Source of the DNA: Phaeosaccion multiseriatum
Taxonomy: Eukaryota; Ochrophyta, other classes
Assembly: GCA_965112735.1 (NCBI GenBank)
Contig: OZ218950.1
Coordinates: 5,890,001-5,954,000, forward strand
Direction of reading: 5' to 3'
DNA length: 64,000 nt
The notes beneath the pieces are model-generated. The model saw only the letters and a program-made list of their open reading frames with translations. It searched no databases and was not told where the DNA came from. The translations under genes and the position numbers were made by a program. Each line of letters begins with the position of its first letter. The first letter of the stretch is position 1. Of this stretch, positions 11,656 through 22,510 are shown piece after piece.

Positions 11656-14633
11656 GCCGACCCCTCTGCCCACTGCCATCCACTGCCATCCCCTCTTCTC
11701 CACACCGCAGCCCCTTCAAACATCACTATGGCTTGTGCAAGTGCGGCGCTGCGGCACCTCGCGGCGTGTGAGGAAGTGCGTGGCTTGATGATTCAACAGG
11801 GGGCCCTCAACGCTCTCTACCGCCTCTCGGGGGAGGAGGGAAACACCGCTACAAGGCAGGCGGATGCCATGCACGCAGTAGCCAAGGTGGGAGGGTGGGT
11901 GGGTGGATAGAGGCGTATGGGGTGGGTGGGTAGAGGCGTATGGGGAGGAGAGGTGGGTGGGTAGAGGCGTATGGGCAGGAAGGCTGGTGGGTAGAGGCGT
12001 ATGGGGAGGAGAGGAGGGTGGGTAGAGGCGTATGGGGAGGAGAGGGGGGTGGGTAGAGGCGTATGGGGAGGAGAGGGGGGTGGGTAGAGGCGTATGGGGA
12101 GGAGAGGGGGGTGGGTAGAGGCGTATGGGGAGGAGAGGGGGGTGGGTAGAGGCGTATGGGGTGGGTGGGTAGAGGCGTATGGGGAGGAGAGGTGGGTGGG
12201 CAGAGGCGTATGGGGAGGAGAGGTGGGTGGGCAGAGGAGTATGGGGAGGAGAGGTGGGTGGGTAGAGGCGTATGGGGAGGAGAGGTGGGTGGGTAGAGGC
12301 GTATGGGGAGGAGAGGTGGGTGGGCAGAGGCGTATGGGGAGGAGAGGGGGGTGGGTAGAGGCGTATGGGGAGGAGAGGTGGGTGGGTAGAGGCGTATGGA
12401 GAGGAGAGGGGGGTGGGTAGAGGCGTATGGGGTGAGTGGGAGGCCCTAGCCATGAGAGAGGGTTTCCAGGCGCGGCCTTTGCCTCGACCAAACAAACGAC
12501 GTGCACGCACATACAGAGGGACTAAACCCTCTCCTCTCCTCTCCTCTCCTCCCCTCCCCTCTCCTCCCCTCCCCTCCCCTCCCTCCCTGTCAGCTGCTGG
12601 TGACCACCAATCCCAACGTCCTCCCCGACCACACCCTCTTTTCTGCATTGGGCCCCCTCCTGGCCCTCTGCCAAGACAGCAACAGCTCCGATCTGATGAA
12701 GTTCGAATCCCTCATGGCTCTCACCAACTTAATCACAACTGGCTTCGACATGTGTGACCGAATCGTTTCTGCCAAGGGCTGCAGAACTATAGGATACCTT
12801 CAGGTACGGCGGGAGAGGAGGGTGTCAGGACAGAGAGGGATATGGTGTCAGGACAGAGAGGGATATGGTGTCAGGACAGAGAGGGATATGGTGTCAGGAC
12901 AGAGAGGGATATGGTGTCAGGACAGAGAGGGATATGGTGTCAGGACACAGAGGGATATGGTGTCAGGACAGAGAGGGATATGGTGTCAGGACAGAGAGGG
13001 ATATGGTGTCAGGACACAGAGGGATATGGTGTCAGGGCAGAGAGGGATATGGTGTCAGGACAGAGAGGGATATGGTGTCAGGACAGAGAGGGATATGGTG
13101 TCAGGACAGAGAGGAATATGGTGTCAGGACAGAGAGGGATATGGTGTCAGGACACAGAGGGATATGGTGTCAGGACAGAGAGGAATATGGTGTCAGGACA
13201 GTGAGGGATATGGTGTCAGGACAGAGAGGGATATGGTGTCAGGACACAGAGGGATATGGTGTCAGGGCAGAGAGGGATATGGTGTCAGGACAGAGAGGGA
13301 TATGGTGTCAGGGCAGAGAGGGATATGGTGTCAGGACAGAGGGGGAGAGTGTGTCAGGACACAGAGAGAGAGGGTGTCAGGACAGAGGGCGAGAGGGTGT
13401 CAGGACAGAGGGTGGGTGTGTGTCAGGATAGAGGGCGGGTGGGTGTTTGTGGATGTGTGGGTATGTGGATAGTGGTGGGGAGTGGGGGGGGCAAACGTCT
13501 CGTCAAACAAAGCCTCTGTAAGTCACTCTCTGTCCCCTTCCCCCCTCTATCCTCCCTCCCCTTTCTCCCCCTCACCATATCTCCTACCCCCCCTCCCCCC
13601 CCCCCCCCTCTACCCTTTCTCCCCCTCACCCTCCTCCTTCCCCTCTCTACCTCCTCTCCCCTCCCCACAACAACAAAAAAAAACAGTTCAGCGAGCACGA
13701 GATGGTGCGACGCGCCGCAACCGAAGCTCTCTGCAACCTTCTCGTGCACCCGGCCGCGCGAACCCACATTTCGCACCCCAACCACATGAAGCTGTGGCTA
13801 GCCTTTACCGGACTGGTGGAAGACGATCGGCCTACTGCTCTGGCGGCCATGGGGGGGCTCGCCATGGCAGCAGGGGATGAGGGGGTGTCACTTGCCCTTG
13901 TGAAGGCAGAGAGGGGTGTGGAGGTGCTGGTGGAGGTGCTGGAGGAGGGGGATGCGGAGTTTGCGCACAGGTGAGGGGGAGGGAGGGAGGGAGGGAGGGA
14001 GGGAGGGAGGGAGGGAGGGAGGGGGGATGGCGGTGAGGTGGTGGGTGGGTGGGTGGATGGATGGATGGCAGGAGTGGGTGGCAGTGGATGGATGGCAGGA
14101 GTGGGTGGCAGTGGATGGATGGATGGATGGCAGGAGTGGGTGGCAGGGTTAGTGAGGTTCTGCACGGACTGACTAATTGACTGTCTGACTGTCTGACTGA
14201 CTGACTGACTGACTGACTAATTGACTGTCTGACCGTCTGACTGTCTGACTGTCTGACTGACTGTCTTCCTCCCTCCCTCCCTCTCTCCCTCCCTCCCCCC
14301 TTCTTCGCTAGGGCGGCCGCAGCTTTGGCGGGAATTTGCTCTCAACCCGCCGGGAGCGAAGTGAGACAGCTGCTGGAGAGGGAGGACAAAGACCAAGGCT
14401 GCATGAAGAACGTTCTTCTCCGCCCCGCTCTGGAACGTTCCATCAAGCGGGCCAAGAGCAAGAGAGTCAAGGCGAACAAAGACGCCAGCAAAGGAGGCAA
14501 AGCAGCAGAGGCAACGGCGGCGGCAGCGGGAGCGTGGGCTCAGGTGGGGGAGTTGTGCGTACAGGCGGTCGCCAACTTGTCTCAAACCCAAGCTCCAGCT
14601 CCAGCAGAAGGAGGAGAAGGAGGAGGAGGGTGA
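4566..14633 (+). CDS. UNC45: UNC-45/UCS-domain myosin and Hsp90 co-chaperone, 20 exons
   Basis: Exons: 4566-4868, 5040-5162, 5496-5591, 5815-5961, 6321-6504, 6808-7107, 7387-7494, 7911-8084, 8331-8433, 8668-8816, 9020-9129, 9439-9510, 9806-10059, 10767-10880, 11074-11210, 11373-11441, 11711-11886, 12594-12803, 13687-13970, 14312-14633. Every junction is GT-AG and in phase, giving 1,144 aa (animal UNC-45 is about 930). Residues ~10-145 form a TPR domain (LKGEGNGAFTRKEYDRAVENY, then ALFRRAQALE), the part that binds Hsp90 in the family. The C-terminal half is the armadillo-like UCS domain, with FESLMALTNL and EHEMVRRAATEALCNL matching UNC-45 signature helices. Extra length comes from low-complexity inserts in exons 6 and 13 and an Ala/Gly-rich tail. 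The ATG at 4566 follows no other in-frame ATG. The family role is folding of myosin motor domains. Assignment is strong; exact ends of exons 13 and 14 are the least certain. Confidence 0.92.
6601..6680. repeat. (GTAT)n microsatellite, UNC-45 intron 5
   Basis: Around 17 tandem GTAT units with one interruption. Confidence 0.9.
7230..7272. repeat. Tandem CCCATACTCCTCTACCTTG, UNC-45 intron 6
   Basis: Two full copies. The core CCCATAxxCCTCTAC matches, in reverse complement, the 28-bp array at 11887-12440, and matches intron repeats near 20540, 48290 and 52770. Confidence 0.75.
8193..8287. repeat. CTG-rich tract ending in the dispersed TATCACCAACTGCTG-type motif, UNC-45 intron 8
   Basis: CTG/CCTCTG repeats are followed at 8274-8287 by GATCACCAACTGCT, one copy of a motif found about a dozen times in the window. 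Confidence 0.7.
8505..8655. repeat. (CCTG)n and CCCATATGCCTGCC repeats, UNC-45 intron 9
   Basis: A CTGC/CCTG tetranucleotide array is followed by three spaced copies of GCCCATATGCCTGCC-like words. Confidence 0.75.
10060..10350. repeat. ~23-bp minisatellite with GTGTCAGGACAGA core, UNC-45 intron 13
   Basis: About eleven units alternate GATGGGTGG or GATGCATGG with GTGTCAGGACAGA. It starts immediately at the exon 13 donor. Confidence 0.85.
10583..10710. repeat. (CTC)n-rich tract, UNC-45 intron 13
   Basis: Long interrupted CTC array with a CCA stretch in the middle. Confidence 0.85.
11240..11290. repeat. (CTC)n microsatellite, UNC-45 intron 15
   Basis: About 15 CTC/TCC units just after the exon 15 donor. 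Confidence 0.85.
11500..11652. repeat. (CCCA)n followed by (CA)n, UNC-45 intron 16
   Basis: A CCCA array near 11502-11540 and an uninterrupted CA run near 11597-11652. Confidence 0.85.
11887..12440. repeat. 28-bp minisatellite, UNC-45 intron 17
   Basis: Roughly 18-20 tandem units built from AGAGGCGTATGGGG and AGGAGAGGTGGGTGGGT. It starts directly at the exon 17 donor and occupies most of the intron. Units vary at a few positions, and two are shortened versions lacking the AGGAGAGG part. Confidence 0.9.
12811..13440. repeat. 23-bp minisatellite, UNC-45 intron 18
   Basis: More than 20 units of GTGTCAGGACAGAGAGGGAT plus ATG; some have ACACAG or GGCAG in place of ACAGAG. It shares the GTGTCAGGACAGA core with the intron 13 array of the same gene. 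Confidence 0.92.
13975..14300. repeat. GGGA, GGATGGCA and CTGACTGT simple repeats, UNC-45 intron 19
   Basis: Three successive low-complexity blocks fill the intron: GGGA units, then GTGGCAGTGGATGGATGGCAG units, then (CTGA)n/CTGTCTGA units. Confidence 0.8.
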
Positions 14634-15225
14634 TGATGAGGCAGCTAGGAGGAGAACGGGTGACGGACAACTGCTGCTGCGTGTGTTTTCGACCAAAAGT
14701 CCTTTGGTCTTCTGGACCAGGGGCAGGGGCCAGGCCGTGCTATGTACTGTTTACTGTATGAAATGGTAGGAGGGGGGAGACCCAAGACTGCCAGAGCAGC
14801 ACACTCTGCCGGGGCGAGTCATCGCCGTCCTGGAGCATCGCGTAAATACCGTGAGTAGCAGTACTACAGCCCTCACTAACAAACAATAGCACTCACAGAA
14901 GAAGAAGAAGAAGAAGAAGAAGAAGATGTGGCCCCCTCTCTCTCTGTGTCTCTTATGTTTATAACTCTCTCTCTCTCTCTCTCTCGCTCTCTCGCGCGCT
15001 CTTCTCTTCATCGTCGGTGCTGCAGCAGTGGGCGGAGCAAAACCCCCCTGAGACGGTTGCTTGGCCGACCCAACAAGCTGCAAGCTGCTGGCGTGTATCA
15101 CCTTGAAAATAGCCAGCTGTTGCCCCCCTGGCGTAAATAACCTTAATTATCGACCCGTCCTCTACACAGGCGAGCGTGTAGGCCGCGAAAATGCCTCGGC
15201 TGGTTGTGCAATGCCCCAATGCCCC

Positions 15226-15326
15226 GCTGTAAGTAAAGCAGGCCATGCTGCACCTGCTTGCTAAGTAAAGCAGGCCATGCTGCACCTGCTTGCTAAGTAA
15301 AGCAGGCCATGCTGCACCTGCTTGGG
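15226..15326. repeat. Three tandem 32-bp units, each with an inverted repeat
   Basis: Each unit reads TAAGTAAAGCAGG, CCATGCTGCA, CCTGCTTGC. AAGCAGG and CCTGCTT are perfectly complementary 7-mers around a 10-base loop, so each unit can form a hairpin. The three copies are identical through the hairpin. Confidence 0.85.
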
Positions 15327-15729
15327 GGGGGGGCATGCTCATACCACCGCCCAACACGCCTCCATTCACAGACCGGCGACGGCTCCGAAAAACAAGTCCG
15401 ATACTTTACAATGTAGAAGACAGCCCACCGCAGGGGCGAAGAACCGGGTACTCGATACCGTCTAAAGAGGTGCGGGCAGAGGCCCAACCCCCCCCCCCCC
15501 CCCCACACACACACACCCGGCTGAAACTGCAGCAATCAATCGTATGCCGTCATGCTGTCTGCAGGGGGGTGTAGGTAGTACATGAAACGCGCAGTTCCAT
15601 TCCATGCAGGTGGGCGCCCCGGTCTCTCGTGTCCTTGTCTCTGTGGACTGTGCAGCATCTACCCCCACGTCTCACACACTCCCACAGACAAGTGCTTCAA
15701 AGGCGGCAGCGAGGCTCAGACAGACAGAG

Positions 15730-15803
<74 letters not shown>
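15730..15803. repeat. (GA)n microsatellite
   Basis: About 30 GA units bordered by GAAA. Confidence 0.9.
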
Positions 15804-15806
<3 letters not shown>

Positions 15807-16278
15807 GAGAGCAGCCGCCCCAACACCTGTCCCGACTTCAACAGAAGTCGGTCCCGATACCCCGTAGCGCCGTCCGCCGTCCGCCGGGCAGAAGAAAGAG
15901 GGCAGCCATGGAGAGGCAATTGAAGCCGACAGATGCCCGCAGAGACCCCAAGAGAGGGAAACTGCGTGTGTTTCTCGAGAAAATGCCTCCGGGAGGGGTG
16001 GTGTCTCCTCCTCCTCTCCTCCTCCTCCTCCTCCTCCTGCTGCTGCTCCTGCTGCTCCTGCCGCTGCTGCTGCTGCTGCTCCTCCCCCTCCCCCTCCTGC
16101 TGCTGCTGCTGCTGCTGCTGCCCCTCCTTCCTCCTTCTCCTCCTCGCCGTCGTCCTCCTCACGGGCAGGCGCGTGGGCATCTGTCAGTCCGTCATGAGTC
16201 GATCATCAGTCGATGACAAGTCTGAACCCCCCGTCTCATCGCCTTCCCCTCCGTGGAGAAACTGCGAAGGAAACAAGG

Positions 16279-16361
16279 GAGAAGAAGAAGAAGAAGAAGA
16301 AGAAGAAGAAGAAGAAGAAGAAGAAGAAGAAGAAGAAGAAGAAGAAGAAGAAGAAGAAAGA
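16279..16361. repeat. (GAA)n microsatellite
   Basis: About 26 uninterrupted GAA units. Confidence 0.92.
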
Positions 16362-16522
16362 AGAAATAAGGAAGAAGTTAGAAAACAGAGAACTTGATTT
16401 GAACTTGACCCACACGTAGCTTTGCAACCCTTTAAGCGATAAAAGGCTAAAATAAAAGTCAGGGTAGTGACCTTTCGCCTCACCAACACCGCCGCCACCC
16501 TTCTTCCCTCCAGAAAGCGCCC

Positions 16523-16632
16523 CGAGGCTCTCGCCCCCCATGCTCTGTGCCAAGTCCTTTCCTTTGACTCCTTCCCACTCGCCCCCCATGCTCTGTGCCA
16601 AGTCCTTTCCTTTTGACTCCTTCCTTCCCACT
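16523..16632. repeat. ~50-bp tandem duplication at the 3' end of the antiporter gene
   Basis: Two near-identical copies of a segment containing CCCCCCATGCTCTGTGCCAA and GTCCTTTCC lie just after the antiporter stop codon. Read on the minus strand both copies are open in the same frame, with the peptide KGKDLAQSMGGE repeated. Confidence 0.75.
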
Positions 16633-17166
16633 CAGTCACTCACCATGAGCTCCGCGCCTCCCTCGTCTCCGGCGTCGTCGTGACGGTTCTGCCTCCCTTC
16701 GTCATGGCCGTGGCTGAGGCGGTGCTGTCTGCTGCCTTCGCGTCTCCCTTCCCGTCTCCCTTCGCGTCTGCCTCCGAACATGGGTTGCATGATTCTGAGG
16801 GGGGAGGAGGGAGGGGGGAAGGGAGAGGAGGGAGGAGGGAGGGGGGAAGGGAGAGGAGGGAGGAGAGAGGGGGGAAGGGAGAGGGAAGAGAGAGGAGGGG
16901 GGAAAGGAAAGACAGGGAGAGAGAGAAGATCGAGTGAGTACAGAGAGGCAGGAAAGAAAAGAGGATGAGATTCCACACCCCTGCCACCCACTGGTATCCA
17001 CTGCCATCGCTGACCCCTGACCCACTGCCATCCACTGCCATCCCTCACCTGGCCTCTATCTTGGCGAAGAGGTGAGAGGCCTCGTCCTTTACTCGGCCCG
17101 TGAGTTGTCTCCTGTGATAAAAAGGCGAGCCCCAACACCAGCAGCAACACAATTAACAACAACAAC

Positions 17167-17198
<32 letters not shown>

Positions 17199-20100
17199 CG
17201 ACAACAACAACAAACAACTACAACAACAACGACGACGACAACAACACCACCTACAAAGACGCAAAAAGATTGGAATTGATGCATCAAGGGCAGGCAGCCA
17301 GATAGTCAAGCAGGCAGACAGTCTATGCATCAAGGGCAGGCAGCCAGATAGGCAAGCAGCAGACAGTCTACTAGGTACGTAAGGGTATGTACGTAGGGAA
17401 GTACATGAGGGGCTAGGTAGGTACGAACCTGTGTGACTGCAAGTTGGCCATTCCCCGGTGGGCCTCGTGATCTTGTGTGTGCGTGTGCGTGAGGGCGCTG
17501 CCTTCGCTGGTGGACAGCACAGAGTAAGCGCCCTGCTTCTTGACCTGCATCCTGTTCATCAGAGGCTCCGTCAGGCCTGATGTGAGGTAAGACCGGGGGC
17601 AGCAGCCACGCAGAAAGAGGGAGGGAAGGAATAGCGCGGACGAAGGGATACGTGTGCGTATGTGTGAGTGAAGAGAGATGGAAAGAGGAGTATGGCGGCA
17701 AATGGGGCCGCACCTCATACCCCATACCCCATACCCACCGCCCCCAAAAAGGAGTGTCCGAACACCCCACCCTCCCCCACTCCCACCCCCACCCACCCTC
17801 CTCCCCTCTCCCCTCCTCCCTCCCTCCTTCCTTCCACCCCCCCTCCTCCGTCCCTCCTTCCTCCCACCCCCCCTCCTCCGTCCCTCCCCCTCTCACCTCC
17901 GCAGACGAGGGTGGTGAAGATGACAAGCATAAGTGTGGTGCTGGCGTACTCGTCCTTGCTCGGTCCGGGCATGCTCTGCGACAAGGCGAAGGCGATGGCA
18001 CCACGCAGGCCCGCAAACCACATCACCACCTGTTGGTGATACGGCGCACACGTACACACACCACACACACGTGTACAGACGCATGAACAGAGGCACGCGC
18101 ACACGCATACACACACATAACCAGAGACAACAAGACAGACACACATACACACACACATGTGTACATAGGACAGAGAAGGACATGGTGATATGGTGACATG
18201 GTGACATGGTGAGCGTAAGCATTGATTGCCTTGTGTGTCTCCCACTTGTCGCCCTTCCAACCCCCTCTCACCCCCCCCCAGACACCCTCTCACCAACCCC
18301 GCCCACCCCTCTCTCCCTCTCTCCCTCTCTCCCTCTCTCCCTTCGCATCTGCCCACCCCTCTCTCCCTCTCTCCCTTCGCATCCGCTCACCCACCTGCAT
18401 CCCGCCCGAGATTTTGCGCGTCCTCAACAGGTTGGCGACAAAGCTGAATGGGAAGGTGTTGAGGGCCCTCCCCAGGAAGCACGTGCCGATGGAGAAGATA
18501 ATAAAGCCCCAGTTCCACGCCTTGAAGAAGCGAAACCAAGGAAAAGGAAGCCCAAAAAGAGTCAATTTTCAATGCCCATCAGAGGGCCAACACAGCAAAA
18601 GCCGATTGACTATGAGAGGCAGCAGCGGCGGAACCTAATTTAGGTCCCTCTCAGTCCCCTCCCCCACTCATTCCTCAACCCTCCCCCACTCATTCCTCAC
18701 CCCTCCCCCACTCATTCCTCACCCCTCCCCCACTCATTCCTCACCCGTCCCCGACTCATTCCCCACCCCTCCCCCACTCATTCCTCGCCCCTCCCCCACT
18801 CATTCCTCACCCCTCCCCCACTCATTCCTCACCCCTCCCCCACCAGTCTCACCTTGAAACGGCCGGTGAACACACCCATCCCCATGTACAGGAAGATCCA
18901 AAACTCGGAGAGCGTGCCCATGGCAGCGAACATGTACTCCGACGTTACTCGGGAGGGAGGGGACAGGTTGTTGCTAGGGGGGGGGAGGAGGGAGGGGAGG
19001 GGAGGGAGGGGACGGGAGGGCAGGGAGGGGGGAGAGGAAGGGTGGGGGAGGGGAGGGGAGTGGAGGTTGGAGGAGGAGGGGAGGAGAGGTGTATAGATGT
19101 AGAAGAGGGAGAGAGAATTGACGGAGAGAGCACGTGAAACACGTTGAAGGCCAATCACTTACGAGTTGTAGTGGGAGAGGATGAGTCCGTTGAAGAACAG
19201 CGCCATAATGCCCGATAGCCCCACCGCTTCGGCAAAGGCGTAGGAGCCGTAGCTAAAGAGGAAGATGAGCGAAATCTCAAACTTGGGGTAGTCCGAGATG
19301 CGCGAATGCTTGCACAGGAAGGAGCAACAGAGGGCAAGGAGGGCTCCGACCGACAGAGAGCCGACGGACAAGAGGGCGAAGCCCCACAGGGTGGAAGGGA
19401 GGTAGGCCACAGAGAAGGTCTCTCGCGTGTTGTACTCCGCGAGGAAGATGCGGAAGAGGACAATGGCGACGGCGTCGTTTAAGACCGATTCTCCGAACAC
19501 CTTTGGATGGCAGTGGATGGCAGTGGATGGCAGTGGATGGCGGTGGGTGGCAGTGGATGGCAGTGGGTGGCAGGGGGGTGAGAGGTGGATGCCAGCGAAG
19601 GGATGGAGGGAGAGAGAGAGGGAGAGGATGGAGAGAAAAGGGGGACGGGGAGGAGAGACAAAGAGAGAGAGTAGTCCGATCCAACACTTACGAGTGAGTA
19701 AGTAGAGCATGGGGTCCATCAAGAGAGAGAGAGAGAGCGATGATCCAACAACCACCAACCCTATCCAGGAAGCCAACAATCACCACATCCTCACCAGCGA
19801 GTAGAGCATGGGGTCGCAGTTGAGCTCGGGAGTGCCCATGATGGACAGCGTGGCCACCGGGTCCACCGCGCTGATGAGAGCCCCAAACATGAGGGGCTCC
19901 ATCGGGTTAGACACGTCGATGTTAATGAAGTTGTACTGCGGGGTGTCAGGACAGACGCGGAGGTTGGTCTCAGGACAACGGGTTGGGGGGGTGGTAGGTG
20001 TCAGGACAAAGGGTGGGCTTGTGCCGTCCACTTCCTCCATCAGCTCCCATCCACTGGCACTACCCTCTCTGCATCCAATACCCCCCCCCCCCCCCCTCTT

Positions 20101-21727
20101 CTCTCTGGCTCTGCCATCCACTGCCATCACCCGCTCACCTTGCCGGCCAGATACGTGAGGTAGCCCACTACAAAGGTGGAGACGAGCGTCCCTGCCGACA
20201 AGAGCAGTCGAGTGGAGACGAGTGGAGGAGGAGCGAGCGAGCGAGGGAGGGAGGGAGGAAGTGAGTGGGGGAAGCGAAGGGACAGTGGCAATGTGTGTTG
20301 GTGGGTACGACGAGACACATGCCGTGCGTCAGTTTCAGTTCAATGGACCCCTCCCCCCAGATGGCAGTGCCAAAAACGCTCCCTGCCCACCACCCCCCCT
20401 CTATGCCTCTACTCTACTCAATCTGCTGCCCTCCCTCTGTACCTGCCCATATACCTGCCCATAACCCACATGCCTAGCTGCCCATATGCCTGCCCATATA
20501 CCTGCCCATAATAACCCACATGCCTCTCTACCCTCTACTTGATACATGCCCATACGCCTCTACTACTCACCCCCCACGGCAAAGAGCATGATGGTCCCAA
20601 TGTTGTTAAAGAAGCGCGCCTTTTCCAAGGCGTAGCCCGCCTCAAAGATGATGGGCGGCAGCAGCAGGAAGTAAAACAGCTCGGAGTTGAACGACAGAAA
20701 GTCCATCTCGTGCTGTGGATTTCAGTTTGGGTTTCAGTTGTTGGGACGTTTCAGGTTTCAGTTGGATTGATGTCGATGCCATTGCCTTTGTGCCTGCTCC
20801 CTGCTCACCTTGACCAAAACAAGTATACTCTACACGGTTCTGCTATACCCATATACCTTTGCCCTGCTATGCCCATATACCTTTGCCCTGCTCACCTTGG
20901 TGGGGTAGAAGATGCGCGCCATTCCCCCCACGATGACGCCCACTAGGATGGCAGCCGCTGACTCGGGCAGCATGTAAAGCTGAGGGAAAGGGAGGGGGGG
21001 CAAGCCAGAGGGAGAGAGGGGGGGGGAGAGGGAGTGTGAGAGGAGGGGGGAGGAGGGGAGAGGGAGGGAGAGGGAGAGTAGAGCGGGGCAACAGTCAGGC
21101 CCCAGCCGCAAGGACGGCATTCGATCCAAGGCTGAGGACCGCGCTCTGAGGCCTCTGCTGAGTGCACATGGGTGTACTGTGGGTGGGCTGGTGGGAAACG
21201 AATACTTCCTTCCTTTCCTCCCTTCATGTGTGCACGTGTGGAGAGTGGTAGCTTGGCTGGGGGCGGCCTGTAGACTACCAACCCTTGTACATCTATCTAC
21301 GCACCCTCTCTCCTCTCCTCCTTGAGTGCCCTGATTCCGCTCTCTCTGTCTACGCTCCCTCTCTCCTCTCCTCCTTGCTTGTTTGATTCCTGTCTACGCT
21401 CCCTCCTCCTTCCTCCTTGCTTGCTTGATTCCTGTCTGCCTCAATCTACGCCACCTCTCCCTCCTCCTTGCTTGCATGATCCTCTTCCTGTAGACCACCA
21501 ATCTCTCTTCATCTCTCCATCTACGCCCCACCCCTCCCCCCTCCTCCGCCTCCTCCTCCTCCTCCTCCTTTCTCCTTGCTTACCTGATTTCTCTTGATGA
21601 GATATGCGATAAGGATGCACAGGCCCAGCAGCACGACGAGCAGTAGCGTGTTGAGTGCACCGAACTCGTGTGCGTCCTCTGCCTCACCCCCCACAGGGTT
21701 GGCGACACTGCTCGAGGCAGAGTCCAT
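16632..21727 (-). CDS. NHE: Na+/H+ antiporter of the endosomal NHE (CPA1) type, 12 exons
   Basis: Electroneutral Na+(K+)/H+ exchange across an endomembrane or plasma membrane. Minus-strand exons: 21727-21584, 20979-20896, 20712-20571, 20191-20139, 19935-19795, 19500-19163, 18973-18853, 18520-18395, 18029-17897, 17576-17429, 17111-17049, 16794-16632; GT-AG and in phase throughout, 551 aa. An N-terminal hydrophobic helix ([16 protein letters not shown]) is followed by about eleven more membrane segments. Family marks: [12 protein letters not shown] (inhibitor-binding helix), [14 protein letters not shown] (ion-site Asn-Asp pair), [19 protein letters not shown] and the cytosolic tail [17 protein letters not shown]. 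The set resembles NHE6/7/9 more than plasma-membrane NHE1. The tail is short and Arg/His-rich. The last codons before the stop contain a donor-like GTGAGTGA, so a further 3' exon cannot be excluded. Start is the first ATG, shared with a divergent promoter. Confidence 0.9.
18655..18846. repeat. 22-bp minisatellite, antiporter intron 7
   Basis: About nine units of CCTCCCCCACTCATTCCTCA plus CC, with point differences in the middle units. It abuts the exon 7 donor. Confidence 0.9.
19503..19575. repeat. GGATGGCAGT array, antiporter intron 5
   Basis: Six or more units of GGCAGTGGAT, directly next to the exon 6 acceptor. Its complement CCATCCACTGCC recurs in other introns of the window. Confidence 0.8.
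20440..20570. repeat. CCCATATGCCTGCC/CCCATACGCCTCTAC words, antiporter intron 3
   Basis: Five or more spaced words of the CCCATAxxCCT family. Two further copies lie at 20849-20885 in intron 2. Confidence 0.7.
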
Positions 21728-22510
21728 CGCTGCTCAGCCAAGCCCTCAGGAACGAAGCTCTGTGTGGTGTTTGTTTGTCCGTTGAGTAAGGAGGGGGCAG
21801 AGGCGGGTGGCAGAAGGGGCAGCAAGCAAAGGGGAGGGGAGGGACGGGGTCACTTCATGCATGCAAGCAGAGAGTCCACACATGTGTGGCGGGAGACTGA
21901 GTACATGCGACAGAAAGCCTCCTCGGGGGCGGTAGTGGGAGATTGGATCAGCTCAGAGACTCCACCACGCCAGAGACAGTGAGGACCCCCCCCCCTTGGC
22001 AAGTAGACGGCAGCCGAGTGTTGGGGCACTCGCCTCGTGGGGTGGTGGGGGGGGGGGGTGGTTCAGCACAACACTCCCCCACAAAGCCTTTCGGGGAATG
22101 CCGATCAAGAGCTGCGGCGGCTGCTTTTCGTCCCCTCCATTGTCGATCCAGCGCTTTTACTGCCCACACACCACTCCGGCTGCTCTGGTTCAGCTAAGAA
22201 ATCAAACAAGAAAAAAGCAAAAAAAGAAGAAAAAAAAACAGGCTTGCTATGGCTGTTGTAATTTGATCGCCGCTCGTTGTGAGGATCGCTTAGGTCTGGG
22301 CCAGGTCGTTCCCGCTCTCCGCCCCTCCCACCCATGTTGAGGAGTGCACTCCCTCGCCTCGTTCACAAGAGGACCTGATCTATCTGCCCTCCTGCTCTGC
22401 TGCCTCGTCACCTTGGCTGTTCCCTCCCGAGCGATTGCCTTTCGATCCCTTCTCCCTTCACCTTGAACTTTGGTTCCTTTGAGAGAGAGGGAAGAAGGAA
22501 GAGGGCAAGC
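21728..22510. promoter_or_regulatory. Divergent promoter region between the antiporter and SDS22 genes
   Basis: The 783-bp gap separates two divergent start codons and must contain both promoters and 5' leaders. It includes an A-rich tract near 22200-22242. No TATA box or conserved element was recognised, and there is no coding sequence. Confidence 0.45.

Larger units (their letters stand above)
14634..16631. other. Convergent intergenic spacer between UNC-45 and the antiporter
   Basis: Two kb between two gene 3' ends. It contains a (GAA)n run near 14898-14925, a three-copy 32-bp repeat, a (GA)n run, CTG/CTC tracts and a second (GAA)n run. Open frames here are short or made of simple repeat, and none resembles a known protein. 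No RNA gene was recognised. Confidence 0.6.

Noticed and set aside
12094-13472. Long open frames in UNC-45 introns 17 and 18
   Set aside because: They are translations of 28-bp and 23-bp minisatellites; the flanking exons join in phase without them.
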